Shown: positions 27,091-35,212 of the stretch, one piece after another | Layout of the letters: each line of letters starts with the position of its first letter | Position numbering within the stretch: position 1 is the stretch's first letter | DNA from: Microbacterium sp. 10M-3C3 | Lineage (GTDB): Bacteria > Actinomycetota > Actinomycetes > Actinomycetales > Microbacteriaceae | Length of the DNA: 64,000 bases | Assembly: GCF_003931875.1 (NCBI RefSeq) | Contig: NZ_CP034245.1 | Location: 744,001-808,000, forward strand | Reading direction: 5' to 3' | Made by a program: the position numbers and the translations under genes | The notes under the pieces: model-generated | Seen by the model: the letters and a program-made list of their open reading frames with translations, nothing else | Databases searched by the model: none | Told to the model about the DNA's origin: nothing

Positions 27091-27264
27091 TCCGACGGAT
27101 CTGCAGACCGGCGACGACGGTCCGGACAGCAGGAGCCCCCGGCGGCGGATCGGAGTGTACGTCGTCGAGGGCTCGGGCGGCCGGTGCCGGGCCGCGCACA
27201 CCATGCTACTACGCATGTCCACCGAATGGAGGACAAACCGCGCGCAGCTCGTCCGACCGGAGAT

Positions 27265-27281
27265 GCTTAGGCAGCCTAAGC
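27265..27281. promoter_or_regulatory. Palindromic operator candidate before the first DUF7882-type gene
   Basis: GCTTAGG-CAG-CCTAAGC is a perfect 7-bp inverted repeat with a 3-bp centre, 27 bp upstream of the -10 (TACGCT, 27308-27313) of the gene at 27320. AGTTAGCCC follows at 27288. TTAG-containing boxes also occur in the promoter region of the marR-like gene, so the MarR-type protein encoded next door is the likely binder. Confidence 0.5.
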
Positions 27282-27319
27282 TTCGATAGTTAGCCCGCAC
27301 AGCGGTGTACGCTCGGAAA

Positions 27320-27643
27320 GTGGGCAAACTGGTTTACAACGCCCTCGGTCATTCATTCGACATCGAGGATCGCACTCTGTCCCACCTGCGGGTGGTCTTC
27401 ATGAACAAGCTGCGCCGCGGCGAGCCGTTCATGTTCCACCACACGGTGGGCGACGGCAGCGGATCGCGCAGCCTGTGGATCCATCCCGCGATCCCGCTCG
27501 TGTTCCACTTCTACGGCAGTCGCCCGCCGGCGCTGAACCGCCACTGGATCGACGACCTCATGCGCGAGGCGAACAGTCCGAACGGACTCGCGGTGACCCC
27601 GGAGCCCGATCCGGATGCGATTCGCGAGCCCGAGCGCGCCTAG
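27320..27643 (+). CDS. Small DUF7882-type protein, copy 1
   Basis: A 107-aa cytosolic protein of a type common in Microbacteriaceae, recognisable from GKLVYN at the start, DIEDRTLSHLRVVFMNKLRRGE, SLWIHPAIPLVFHFYGSRPP and a C-terminal ANSPNGL. Relatives are sometimes labelled ATP-dependent DNA ligase without support; the function is unknown. The GTG at 27320 has TACGCT 6 nt upstream (leaderless). Its TAG stop shares the CTAG palindrome with the stop of the convergent MarR gene. A paralogue lies at 28282. Confidence 0.75.
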   Translation: MGKLVYNALGHSFDIEDRTLSHLRVVFMNKLRRGEPFMFHHTVGDGSGSRSLWIHPAIPLVFHFYGSRPPALNRHWIDDLMREANSPNGLAVTPEPDPDAIREPERA

Positions 27644-28095
27644 GCGCACTCGGCGTCGACGGCCTCGCGGACGCTCGCCAGGAACTCGGCGACGTGCTCG
27701 GCCTCGCGCGGGGTGAGCCGCGTCGCGAGGTCGCGGATCTGCGCCGTGAGCGGATCCACGTCGGTGAGATCGATCGAGCGATCGAAGGGCACGACGAGCT
27801 TGCTCCGCCGGTCGCGCGGATGCGGCTCGAAGGCGATGAGTCCGCCGCTGTGCAGCCGGTCGAGCATGCCGGTGACGGATGCGGCCGACACCCCGAGGTG
27901 CTGGGCGATCTCCGACGGCGTCACCGCCTCGCCGTCGTCGGCTCGGTCGAGGATGTAGCGCATCGCGGCGCGCGCGTTCTCGCTCGGGCCGCACGCGGTC
28001 TGCCGTCGGCGGGCGAGCCGGGCCTCCGACAGGCGCAGGCGTTCGACGGCGAGCGCGGCGGAGAGGGCGGCGTCGGGTGTCTCCGTTGTCGTCAC
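27640..28095 (-). CDS. MarR-family transcriptional regulator
   Basis: A 151-aa dimeric winged-helix regulator. The HTH reads TPSEIAQHLGVSAASVTGMLDRLHSGGL, with the wing in PHPRDRRSKLVV; both are diagnostic for MarR. It lies between two DUF7882-type genes, convergent with the first and divergent from the second. It probably represses one or both and itself, given the TTAG-type inverted repeats on either side. The GTG start at 28095 is the first plausible one. The ligand is unknown. Confidence 0.85.
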   Translation of the reverse strand: MTTTETPDAALSAALAVERLRLSEARLARRRQTACGPSENARAAMRYILDRADDGEAVTPSEIAQHLGVSAASVTGMLDRLHSGGLIAFEPHPRDRRSKLVVPFDRSIDLTDVDPLTAQIRDLATRLTPREAEHVAEFLASVREAVDAECA

Positions 28096-28159
28096 GGTGC
28101 GGCTCCTCCCAGGGTCGGGGTGGCGGGCGGTGCGCCGCCCATCTTAGTTAGGCACGGTG

Positions 28160-28169
28160 ATTACTAGCC
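28160..28169. promoter_or_regulatory. Operator half A between marR-like and DUF7882-type genes
   Basis: ATTACTAGCC is the inverted counterpart, with one mismatch, of GGTTAGTAAT at 28232. Further TTAG-type elements (TTAGTTAGGC) lie at 28144-28153. Confidence 0.45.
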
Positions 28170-28213
28170 AAGCGATTGATGTGTGCGCGTGCAGGCGCTC
28201 GGCTTTCGTTCTG

Positions 28214-28243
28214 TTGCCTGGTATCTCGATGGGTTAGTAATAT
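28214..28243 (+). promoter_or_regulatory. Promoter of the second DUF7882-type gene with overlapping operator
   Basis: The -35 is TTGCCT (28214-28219) and the -10 is TAATAT (28238-28243), with an 18-bp spacer. GGTTAGTAAT (28232-28241) overlaps the -10, where a bound repressor would block polymerase. Confidence 0.6.
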
Positions 28244-28281
28244 GCCTGCATCGACGCACTGCTGGCGGAAAGGAACATGTG

Positions 28282-28623
28282 ATGGGCTCCCTGTACTACG
28301 GCAACGCGACCGAACCCGTGCACGTGCCCGACCGTCTGCTGGCGCACGTGAAGGTCGTGATCGCGACGAAGCTGCGTCGCAACGAGAGCTTCACGCTGTC
28401 GTGGCGTCATCCGGGCGATGTCCCGGGCGGGCGGTCGACGCTGTGGATGCAGCCCGCGATCCCGCTGCGCTTCGTCTTCGAGACCGACGAGACAGAGATG
28501 CTCGACCCGCAGGTGCTGAAGGAGTTCGCGAACGCCGCGAACTCCTCGAGCGGGCTCGTGCTCGACCTCGAGCGGGCGATTCCGGGCGCGGCCGGCGAGC
28601 GCGTCCACGCTCGCGTCGCCTGA
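28282..28623 (+). CDS. Small DUF7882-type protein, copy 2
   Basis: A 113-aa paralogue of the protein at 27320: MGSLYYGN, VPDRLLAHVKVVIATKLRRNE, TLWMQPAIPLRFVFE and ANAANSSSGLVL align with it throughout. It starts at the ATG at 28282, with GGAAAGGAA 6 nt upstream; an out-of-frame ATG lies 5 nt earlier. A conventional promoter with an operator-like box is visible upstream, unlike the leaderless copy 1. The function is unknown. Confidence 0.78.
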   Translation: MGSLYYGNATEPVHVPDRLLAHVKVVIATKLRRNESFTLSWRHPGDVPGGRSTLWMQPAIPLRFVFETDETEMLDPQVLKEFANAANSSSGLVLDLERAIPGAAGERVHARVA

Positions 28624-28629
28624 GGTCGG

Positions 28630-30429
28630 TCAGGGCGTCGAGGTCGGCGTCGCACGGGCGCCGAAGATGCCGTCTCCGTGCCGCTGGAGCGCGTCGTACG
28701 CCTCCTGATAGGTCTCGGGGATGGGCTCGCCCGGCGCGCCGTATTTCGCCACGAGCATCGCGACGAGCCCGACGCCCGGAGGGCTGAGCGGCCGATCCGC
28801 GGCGCCGGCGTCGAAGGGGCGCTTGCTCTCGGGGTTCGGTGGCACGTAGGCCGGCTGAGTCGACGGCCAGTCCCGGGGGTCGCGCGGCGTCGTGAGCGTC
28901 ACCGCGTTGTCGATCGTCGGAGCGCCCCTGTCGCGTGCCGTCAGCGGGTCGAGGCCGTACTTCGTCGTGAGCGTGCTGATCACCGAGCCGTGGTGCATCG
29001 CGTCGTGGATGACATGGCCCTTCGCGGTGTACGCGGAGATGGCGATCGCCGGGACCCGCACGCCCAGGCGGTCGAACGCGAACCCCATCTCGGTGCGCGC
29101 GGGAAGCCCTTCCGGCACCGCCGCCGCGGGCGGCGGCACGTGGTCGAACGTGCCGCCGTGCTCGTCGAAGGTCACCAGCAGCATCGTGTTCATGGCATTC
29201 GAGCCCTCGGGCGACGCGCTCGAGCGCACCGCGGAGTAGATCTTGTGCAGGAGCGCCTCGCCCGCCCGCACGTCGGAGATCGCCGCGCCCGTGATGATGC
29301 GCCCGTCGTCGTCGGTCTCGGTCATGGGCCCGACGGGCGGGTGCATGTCGTTGTGGTCGTAGACCAGGCGCGGCTCGACGAACGCGTACGCCGGCAGCGT
29401 GCCCTTCTCCACGTCGTCCCAGAACCGCGACATCGCGCGGAAGTGATCGGTGGCGAAGTACGGCTCGAGGGCGGGGGCGTGGATGAAGCCGGTGAGCGGG
29501 ACGACCGAGACGTCGTCGTAGTAGATCGCCCAGTCCAGCCCGGCGTCTTCGAGCCGGTTGAAGATCGTGGGGGAGTCGTTCTCCGCCCCGAACCACTTCT
29601 TGTATCCGCCGTGATGCCCGTTCGTGACATAGCCGTGCGATGTCGAGGCGTGGAAGAACGACCGGTTGCAGAAGGTCTGCGAGGGCACCGCGCAGTGCCA
29701 CGCGTCGTAGACGGCGAAGTTGCGCGCGAGCGTCGAGATGACCGGCAGCATCGCCGGGTCGAACGCGCCCATGATGACCGAATACTCCTCGGCGGTGGGC
29801 TCGCGGTTGCGATCGGCGATGAAGCTGTCGATGTAGTCCTGGACGAAGCCGCTCATGGATGCGGCGGCGCCGGCCGGCGGCGCGTTGAACGGCGCCGTCA
29901 TGTCCCGGATCTTCTTGTGGCGGTTTTCGTCCGGGTCCACGGTGCCGAACAGCTGCGTGTTGACGTGCGGGTACTCCTCGCCGGGATCCGGGCGCGGGCT
30001 CGACATCACCTCGTCGGTCGGCCCCGAGTAGCGGTGGGCGGCGATCGACTCGCCCGCGTGCGTCGCGTTCGCGATGTCGGCGCGCAGACCGTCGAAGCTC
30101 TGCCCGCGGGGCGGCTTCTCCTCGTCGTACAGCCATCCCAGCAGGTTGTCGAACGACCGGTTCTCGAACATGACGACAACCAGGTGGTCGAAACCGGGTC
30201 CGGCCGCCCGGGGCGCGACGCTCATCGACGGGGTGGGCGCGGACGTGTCGCCGGGCGCGGGGGCGCCGCCGGGCTGCGCCACGCGCGAGAGGCCGAACGC
30301 GGTGCCGGCGGCCGCCGCGAGGCCCGCGGCACCGATGCCCGCGAACTTCAGGAAGCTCCGGCGGCTCTGCGCACTCCGCGGATCGGGCTCCTGCTCGGGG
30401 CCGTGCTCGGGGGTGGGGGAGTCGGTCAT
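28630..30429 (-). CDS. Tat-exported phosphoesterase (phospholipase C / acid phosphatase family)
   Basis: A 599-aa protein. A twin-arginine signal (QSRRSFLKFAGIGAAGLAAA, motif SRRSFLK) leads the chain. The alkaline-phosphatase-fold domain begins with HLVVVMFENRSFDNLLGWL (FENRSFDN is the family's metal/nucleophile motif) and has DEHGGTFDHVPPP toward the C-terminus. Members hydrolyse phospholipids or other phosphate esters outside the cell. It ends 6 bp from the convergent DUF7882-type gene and stands as a single unit. The exact substrate cannot be predicted. Confidence 0.88.
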   Translation of the reverse strand: MTDSPTPEHGPEQEPDPRSAQSRRSFLKFAGIGAAGLAAAAGTAFGLSRVAQPGGAPAPGDTSAPTPSMSVAPRAAGPGFDHLVVVMFENRSFDNLLGWLYDEEKPPRGQSFDGLRADIANATHAGESIAAHRYSGPTDEVMSSPRPDPGEEYPHVNTQLFGTVDPDENRHKKIRDMTAPFNAPPAGAAASMSGFVQDYIDSFIADRNREPTAEEYSVIMGAFDPAMLPVISTLARNFAVYDAWHCAVPSQTFCNRSFFHASTSHGYVTNGHHGGYKKWFGAENDSPTIFNRLEDAGLDWAIYYDDVSVVPLTGFIHAPALEPYFATDHFRAMSRFWDDVEKGTLPAYAFVEPRLVYDHNDMHPPVGPMTETDDDGRIITGAAISDVRAGEALLHKIYSAVRSSASPEGSNAMNTMLLVTFDEHGGTFDHVPPPAAAVPEGLPARTEMGFAFDRLGVRVPAIAISAYTAKGHVIHDAMHHGSVISTLTTKYGLDPLTARDRGAPTIDNAVTLTTPRDPRDWPSTQPAYVPPNPESKRPFDAGAADRPLSPPGVGLVAMLVAKYGAPGEPIPETYQEAYDALQRHGDGIFGARATPTSTP

Positions 30430-30559
30430 GCGCGTCTTTCGCCGGGGCGGGTTCCCAGCATACGACCGGGCCTCGCGCGGGCAACCGCGCGGCCGGTTGT
30501 CAAGGGTGTCGGCGAAGCGGCAGGGGCGGGCTCACAGTGGAGCGCGAACCCCCGGAGTC

Positions 30560-30733
30560 ATGATGAAGAGGTCGGACGAACCGTGGCGGCGGCCGATCGA
30601 GATCGCTCATCTGCCGCCCCTCACCGCACGCATCGTGCAGACGCGCATCACCGTGCGCGCGCCGGTCCCTGCGTCGGGACAGGACCGAGGGGCGCCGCGC
30701 CGCCGTCGGGATGGCACGCTGGAGTCGTGCTGA
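30560..30733 (+). CDS. Possible small basic protein
   Basis: A 57-codon frame beginning MMKRSDEPWRR with GGAG 4-5 nt before the ATG pair. It is rich in Arg and Pro and resembles nothing I know. It overlaps the start of the next gene by 7 bp, and the next gene has its own leaderless -10 inside it. It may be spurious; codon use is not decisive. Confidence 0.25.
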   Translation: MMKRSDEPWRRPIEIAHLPPLTARIVQTRITVRAPVPASGQDRGAPRRRRDGTLESC

Positions 30734-31110
30734 CAGACGCCGGGCGGGCCTTCCTCGCCGACTATCACCTCGCCACGCTCTCCACGGTCGGACGGGACGG
30801 CCGTGTGCACGTCGTGCCGGTGGGGTTCACGCTCGAGGACGGCGTCGTGCGCGTCATCGGCTCGCGCGGAACGCAGAAGTTCGTCAACGCCGCCCGCTCG
30901 GGTCGTGCCGCCGTCTGCTCGGTCGACGGACCGCGCTGGCTGACGTTCGAGGGGCCCGCGGTCGTCACCGACGACGCGGATGCGGTCGCCCGCGCGGTGG
31001 CGCTGTATGCGGCGCGCTATCGGCAGCCGCGGGAGAACCCGAACCGGGTCGTCCTGGAGATGACGGTCGAGAAGGTGCTCGGGTCGGCCGAGTACCGCGT
31101 GCGCGCGTAG
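30727..31110 (+). CDS. PPOX-class (F420/FMN) oxidoreductase
   Basis: A 127-aa split-barrel flavin/F420-binding protein. Landmarks are LADYHLATLSTVGRDGRVHVVPVGF, KFVNAARSGRAAVCSVDG and the C-terminal VLEMTVEKVL. These proteins reduce substrates with F420H2 or FMN; an LLM-type F420 enzyme is encoded at 36212. The start is a GTG with CACGCT 6 nt before it (leaderless). Its TAG stop forms part of the next gene's -10. Confidence 0.82.
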   Translation: MLTDAGRAFLADYHLATLSTVGRDGRVHVVPVGFTLEDGVVRVIGSRGTQKFVNAARSGRAAVCSVDGPRWLTFEGPAVVTDDADAVARAVALYAARYRQPRENPNRVVLEMTVEKVLGSAEYRVRA

Positions 31111-31113
31111 GCT
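31108..31113 (+). promoter_or_regulatory. -10 of the leaderless DoxX-family gene
   Basis: TAGGCT, 7 nt before the ATG at 31121. Its first three bases are the stop codon of the preceding gene. Confidence 0.55.
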
Positions 31114-31120
31114 GACGGGC

Positions 31121-31498
31121 ATGCGGACGGCAGCGCGATGGCTCCTGGCAACGGCGATGATCTTCGCGGGCCTCAGCCACCTGTTCTGGGCTCGGAAGGA
31201 CTTCCAGGCGCAGGTGCCCGACTGGGCGGTCGAGGATCTCCCGCTCGACAAGGACGCGGTCGTCGTCGCGTCCGGAGTCGTGGAGGCGGCGTTCGGTGTC
31301 GCGCTGCTGGCTCTGCCCAAGGAGCGGCGCCGGGTGGGCGCGGCGCTCGCCGCGTTCTTCATCGCGGTGTTCCCCGGGAACATCGACCAGTGGCGCAAGC
31401 GACGGTCGGCCTTCGGACTCGACACCGACGAGCGACGCTTCCAGCGTCTGTTCTTCCAGCCCGTGCTCGTCGCATGGGCGTGGTGGTCGACGCGCTAG
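31121..31498 (+). CDS. DoxX-family membrane protein
   Basis: A 125-aa four-helix membrane protein. RWLLATAMIFAGLSHLFW, SGVVEAAFGVALLALP and ALAAFFIAVFPGNIDQW fit the DoxX-like family, whose members work in quinone/thiol redox or as unknown membrane factors. It starts 10 nt after the PPOX gene but has its own -10. The stop overlaps the convergent GH114 gene by 4 bp. Confidence 0.75.
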   Translation: MRTAARWLLATAMIFAGLSHLFWARKDFQAQVPDWAVEDLPLDKDAVVVASGVVEAAFGVALLALPKERRRVGAALAAFFIAVFPGNIDQWRKRRSAFGLDTDERRFQRLFFQPVLVAWAWWSTR

Positions 31499-32304
31499 CA
31501 GCGCTCGTACACGTAGCCGGGCTGGCCGGCGGCGACGAGGTCGCGGTCGCGCAGGATCGTCGAGCGCGGCGTTGCGGCGTCGGCGCACACGTCTGCGAAG
31601 GGTCGGGGGAGGGCGTCGACGTACTCGATCGCGAGCACGTGCGCGCCGTAGACGTCGGCGTACGCGTCGCATTCGTCGAATGCCGCGCATTCCTCGGCGA
31701 CGGCGAAGTCGAACCCGGCGGCGTCGTGCAGCTCGTGGGTGTACTCGGCGGCGTTCTTCTGACCCGCCGCGAGTCCGGCGCGGTGGCTCGCCGCGACGAG
31801 CTCTCGGGCGACGGCGAGATTGTCCTCGAGCGTGAGCGCGCCGTCGGTCCGCGTGAAGGTGTCGAGATTGTCGAACTCGACGGCGGAGTAGCCGTCGTGG
31901 GCGCACTGCTCGATCCACCCCGAGACGATCCCGACGATCGTCGTGCGCGCCGTCTCGGTGGAGGTGTCGAGGATCACCTCGTCCGGCCAGTCCGGATCGA
32001 TCACGGGCTCGCCGTCGGCGCGCAGCAGCGTGTTCTCCGGCCACACGTCGAGCTCGCCGGGCTGCGTCTGGAAGGCGTTCAGGTAGCAGACCGAATAGAC
32101 CCCGTCGGCCGCGGGGGCGGTGCGATCGCGCGCGACGACGTCGACGCCGTCGGGCGGCGGGTACGCCGCACCGAGCTGGTAGTCGAAGGCCGCGCCGGCC
32201 GGCGGCGCAGTCACGGCGGACTCGGATGCGGCGGGCGCGGCGCATCCCGTCAGGGCGGCGAGGACGAGCGCGAGCACGGCGGAGGCCGGGACGCGCTGCC
32301 GCAT
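31495..32304 (-). CDS. GH114 lipoprotein (endo-alpha-1,4-polygalactosaminidase-like)
   Basis: A 269-aa lipoprotein (lipobox LTGC, about residue 20) carrying a TIM-barrel domain of the GH114 type. The pattern VYSVCYLNAFQ, WPDEVILDTSTE, GYSAVEFDNLDTFTR (acidic catalytic pair region) and GLAAGQKNAAEY is typical. Characterised members cut alpha-1,4-linked galactosamine polymers. I chose the ATG at 32304, which has GGAGG 8-9 nt upstream, over one 18 nt earlier. It may act on self or foreign surface glycan. Confidence 0.8.
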   Translation of the reverse strand: MRQRVPASAVLALVLAALTGCAAPAASESAVTAPPAGAAFDYQLGAAYPPPDGVDVVARDRTAPAADGVYSVCYLNAFQTQPGELDVWPENTLLRADGEPVIDPDWPDEVILDTSTETARTTIVGIVSGWIEQCAHDGYSAVEFDNLDTFTRTDGALTLEDNLAVARELVAASHRAGLAAGQKNAAEYTHELHDAAGFDFAVAEECAAFDECDAYADVYGAHVLAIEYVDALPRPFADVCADAATPRSTILRDRDLVAAGQPGYVYERC

Positions 32305-32326
32305 CCCGGCCTCCGTGCGCATGTGC

Positions 32327-32596
32327 TCAGCCGCTGTAGTAGGCGCCCGAGTTGACGGCGGCGACCGCGATCACGATCGAGATGATCGCGAAGATGATGC
32401 CGAGCGCCAACAGGACGGCACCGATGATGATGCCGACGAGCGCGGGGGTGTTCTTGTATCCGGCCTTCTTCGACTGGTTGTAGGCCACCGCCGAGATGAT
32501 GAGGCCGATCAGGTTGAAGAAGATCGCCAGGACGAGTCCGACGACGCCGAGGGTCTTGCCCGGGTAGTCCTGTCCCGGTGCGGGCTGCTGAGTCAT
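32327..32596 (-). CDS. DUF4190-like small membrane protein
   Basis: An 89-aa protein with two TM helices (about 17-39 and 53-82). GKTLGVVGLVLAIFFNLIGLIIS and KNTPALVGIIIGAVLLA resemble DUF4190-type proteins. The N-terminus is short and Gln/Pro-rich. The ATG at 32596 has GAGAGGA upstream. The function is unknown. Confidence 0.65.
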   Translation of the reverse strand: MTQQPAPGQDYPGKTLGVVGLVLAIFFNLIGLIISAVAYNQSKKAGYKNTPALVGIIIGAVLLALGIIFAIISIVIAVAAVNSGAYYSG

Positions 32597-32654
32597 TGAG
32601 GTCCTCTCGTGGAACGAAATGGGCGCCTCCACTGTGGCAGAAGTCTGAGCGTTT

Positions 32655-32673
32655 GCCGAGAACATGTTTCGGC
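32655..32673 (-). terminator. Possible terminator after terC
   Basis: The dyad GCCGAGAACATGTTTCGGC (5 bp plus G-U/A-T pairs) lies 18 nt past the terC stop. On the minus strand it is followed by AAACG rather than a T-run, so its role is uncertain. Confidence 0.3.
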
Positions 32674-32690
32674 GCGCTACGATGCCGCGC

Positions 32691-33710
32691 TCACTCGTCG
32701 GCGTTGATCACCGGCTCGCCCTCGACCTCCGCCCGGTCGGCTTTCGCCCGGTCGCCGCGCGTCTTCATGAGGCTCGCGACGGTGGCGACGGCGATCGTGG
32801 CGCCGATGAACAGCAGGGAGAACCAGATCGGGATCTCGGGCACCCACAGCAGCGGCTCCCCGCCGTTGATGAAGGGCAGCTCGTTGACGTGCAGCGCGTG
32901 GAAGACGAGCTTGACGCCGATGAAGGCCAGGATGACCGCGAGACCCTGCGAGAGGTACACGAGGCGCTCGAGCAGGCCGCCGATGAGGAAGTACAGCTGG
33001 CGCAGGCCCATGAGGGCGAACGCGTTCGCCGTGAAGACGATGTACGCCTCGTTGGTCAGTCCGTAGATGGCCGGGATCGAGTCGACGGCGAAGATGAGGT
33101 CGATGAAGCCGATCGCGATGATGACCAGCAGCATCGGCGTGACGAAGCGCTTGCCGTCCTTCTTCACCGTCAGCTTGTCTTCGTGGTACTCCTCCGAGAC
33201 CGGGAGATGACGGCGGACGAACTGCATGAACTTGCCGTTGGCCGGGTCGCTCTCGCCGTGCGCGAAGGCCTGGCGGTAGGCCAGGAACAGCAGCAGCGCG
33301 CCGAAGATGTAGAAGACCCACGAGAAGTTCTCGATGAGGCCCGCGCCGATCGCGATGAAGGCGCCGCGCATGACCAGCGCGATCACGATGCCGATCATGA
33401 GCACCTTCTGCTGGTACTTCTTCGGCACGGCGAAGCCGGTCATGAGCAGCAGGAACACGAAGAGGTTGTCGATCGACAGCGCCTTCTCCGTGAGATAGCC
33501 GGCGAAGTACTCGCCGCCGAAGTTCCAGCCCGACACGACGCCGATGCCGACGCCGAACAGCAGCGCGAGGCCGATGTAGAAGGCCGACCACAGGGCCGAC
33601 TCACGGATCGAGGGCTCGTGGGGCTTGCGGACGTGCGCGAAGAACTCGAAGACGAAGAAGGCGATCGTCACCGCGATGGTGATGAGCCAGATGAGGGGTG
33701 TCACCTGCAT
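32691..33710 (-). CDS. TerC-family integral membrane protein (probable Mn2+ exporter)
   Basis: A 339-aa protein with nine TM helices. The family features SIDNLFVFLLLMTGFAVPKKYQQK, MRGAFIAIGA, IFAVDSIPAIYGLT (the acidic AVDS motif) and HALHVNELPF are clear. TerC proteins under yybP-ykoY control export manganese or metallate secretion enzymes, and the riboswitch directly upstream supports this role. I chose the ATG at 33710 with GGAG 8 nt before it; a TTG 12 nt earlier is in frame. Confidence 0.9.
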   Translation of the reverse strand: MQVTPLIWLITIAVTIAFFVFEFFAHVRKPHEPSIRESALWSAFYIGLALLFGVGIGVVSGWNFGGEYFAGYLTEKALSIDNLFVFLLLMTGFAVPKKYQQKVLMIGIVIALVMRGAFIAIGAGLIENFSWVFYIFGALLLFLAYRQAFAHGESDPANGKFMQFVRRHLPVSEEYHEDKLTVKKDGKRFVTPMLLVIIAIGFIDLIFAVDSIPAIYGLTNEAYIVFTANAFALMGLRQLYFLIGGLLERLVYLSQGLAVILAFIGVKLVFHALHVNELPFINGGEPLLWVPEIPIWFSLLFIGATIAVATVASLMKTRGDRAKADRAEVEGEPVINADE

Positions 33711-33742
33711 GGGGTACTCCAATGGTGGGTAGGCGTGTCGTT

Positions 33743-33846
33743 ACGCCAAGGTCTCCTCCATCCCGGCTGACCGGGCCGACGGGCCGGGACATCGTCGTGA
33801 TGTCCGTATTGACGGGGTCCGTCGCGTTGGGAGTACTCCCCTTGCC
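33743..33846 (-). promoter_or_regulatory. yybP-ykoY (manganese) riboswitch upstream of terC
   Basis: Read on the minus strand, the leader contains both conserved ends of this RNA: AAGGGGAGTA (complement of 33834-33843) and GAGACCTT (complement of 33748-33755). The two are linked by GC-rich helices and lie 30-40 nt before the terC ATG. The family senses Mn2+ and controls Mn exporters, including terC genes. TATCGT just upstream (complement of 33853-33858) may be the -10. The gene context matches the known regulon. Confidence 0.82.
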
Positions 33847-33928
33847 CGGGCAACGATACCGGATGCCGGTGCGCCGAAGCCGGGAGAGCGCTGGACGCAA
33901 CCCCATCGGACCGTGGCATCCGGCCCCC

Positions 33929-33934
33929 TAGCCT
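33929..33934 (+). promoter_or_regulatory. -10 of the leaderless SQR-like gene
   Basis: TAGCCT, 6 nt before the ATG at 33941. It is divergent from the riboswitch promoter. Confidence 0.55.
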
Positions 33935-33940
33935 GCCGCC

Positions 33941-35128
33941 ATGGATGCGCGCGTGGTGATCATCGGCGGCGGCAACGCCGGGCTCTCGGTCGCGGGCCGG
34001 CTGCGTCGGGCGGGCCTGCGCGACGTGACGGTGATCGAGCCGCGTGGCACGCACGTGTTCGCGCCGCTGCAGTCGCACATCGCCGGCGGCGTCGCCCGGG
34101 CGAGCGAGGCGGCGCGGCCCCAGCAAGACGTGACGCCGCGGGGCGTGCGGTGGGTGCAGGACGCGGCGACCGCGGTGGATGCCGACGCGCGCACCGTGAC
34201 GCTGGCATCGGGCGACGTCCTCCCGTACGACCAGCTCGTGCTGTGCCCCGGCATCCACATGGATTGGGACGCGGTGCCGGGCCTCGCCGAGGCGATGGAC
34301 ACGCCCGAGGGTGTGTCGAACTACGACTACGCCCTGGCCGCGAAGGCATCGCCCGTGCTCCGGGATGTCCGCGGCGGCACCGTGGTCTTCGTGCAGGCGG
34401 GCTCCGCCACGACCTGCCCGGGAGCCGCCCAGAAGCCGATGTATCTCGCGTGCGACTGGTGGCGCGCCACCGGCGTGCTCGCCGACATCCGCGTCGTCCT
34501 CGTGACACCCGAGCGCTCGCTCCACGGCATCGACGCGATCGACGCCGAGCTGCGCCGCAAGGTGGAGGAGTACGGCATCGAGGTGCGGCGGGGCGCCCAC
34601 CTGCTCGCCGTGGACTCCGCGACACGCACGGTGACGATCGGCACCGCGGATGCGGCGGAGACGCTCGCGTATGACGTGCTGCACGCCGCGCCGCCGCAGT
34701 CGGCGCCCGCGTGGCTGGAGCCGACCGGGCTGACGGTGCCGCGCTCCTCGGGCGGCTGGATCGACATCGATCCCGAGACGCTGCGTCATCGGCGCCGCCC
34801 GGAGGTGTGGGCGCTCGGGGATGCGGCGGCGATCGACGCCTACCGCTCCGGCGGAGGCCTGCGGTCGCAGGCCAAGGTCCTGGCGGCGAACCTCGTGGCC
34901 GCGGTGCGCGGCCGGGAGATCCGGGCCCGCTTCGACGGGTACGGTGTGTGTCCCTACACGGTGAGCCGCCGCACCGTCGTGTTCGCGGAATTCGACCGCC
35001 GCGGCCGGCTCGAGCCGACAGTGCCGTTCTGGCGGACGCTCTACCGCGAGCGGCGCTTCTCGTGGGTGATGGACCGGCGCATCCTGCCCTGGGTGTACTG
35101 GCATCTCATCCTGTCGGGCCGCGCGTGA
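33941..35128 (+). CDS. FAD-dependent oxidoreductase, sulfide:quinone reductase-like
   Basis: A 395-aa flavoprotein. The N-terminal Rossmann motif is VVIIGGGNAGLSVAGRL. Two cysteines at the positions used by SQR for sulfide oxidation are present: C159 in SATTCPGAAQK and one near residue 336 in YGVCPYT. EVWALGDAAA binds FAD. A hydrophobic, basic C-terminus fits membrane association. Sulfide:quinone reductase is the best guess; a type-II-like dehydrogenase is possible. The ATG is leaderless. Confidence 0.8.
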   Translation: MDARVVIIGGGNAGLSVAGRLRRAGLRDVTVIEPRGTHVFAPLQSHIAGGVARASEAARPQQDVTPRGVRWVQDAATAVDADARTVTLASGDVLPYDQLVLCPGIHMDWDAVPGLAEAMDTPEGVSNYDYALAAKASPVLRDVRGGTVVFVQAGSATTCPGAAQKPMYLACDWWRATGVLADIRVVLVTPERSLHGIDAIDAELRRKVEEYGIEVRRGAHLLAVDSATRTVTIGTADAAETLAYDVLHAAPPQSAPAWLEPTGLTVPRSSGGWIDIDPETLRHRRRPEVWALGDAAAIDAYRSGGGLRSQAKVLAANLVAAVRGREIRARFDGYGVCPYTVSRRTVVFAEFDRRGRLEPTVPFWRTLYRERRFSWVMDRRILPWVYWHLILSGRA

Positions 35129-35212
35129 GCCTGACGGCGGCGGGGGAGGCGACGGTGTAGCCTCATGCCAGGGCGGGGCAGGGGGCATCCGTCCGATGCG
35201 GGGGATGAGCGC

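Noticed and set aside
28183..28281. Longer N-terminus for the second DUF7882-type protein
   Set aside because: The extension would be coded by the promoter and operator region; the family start MGSLYY has a good ribosome site.
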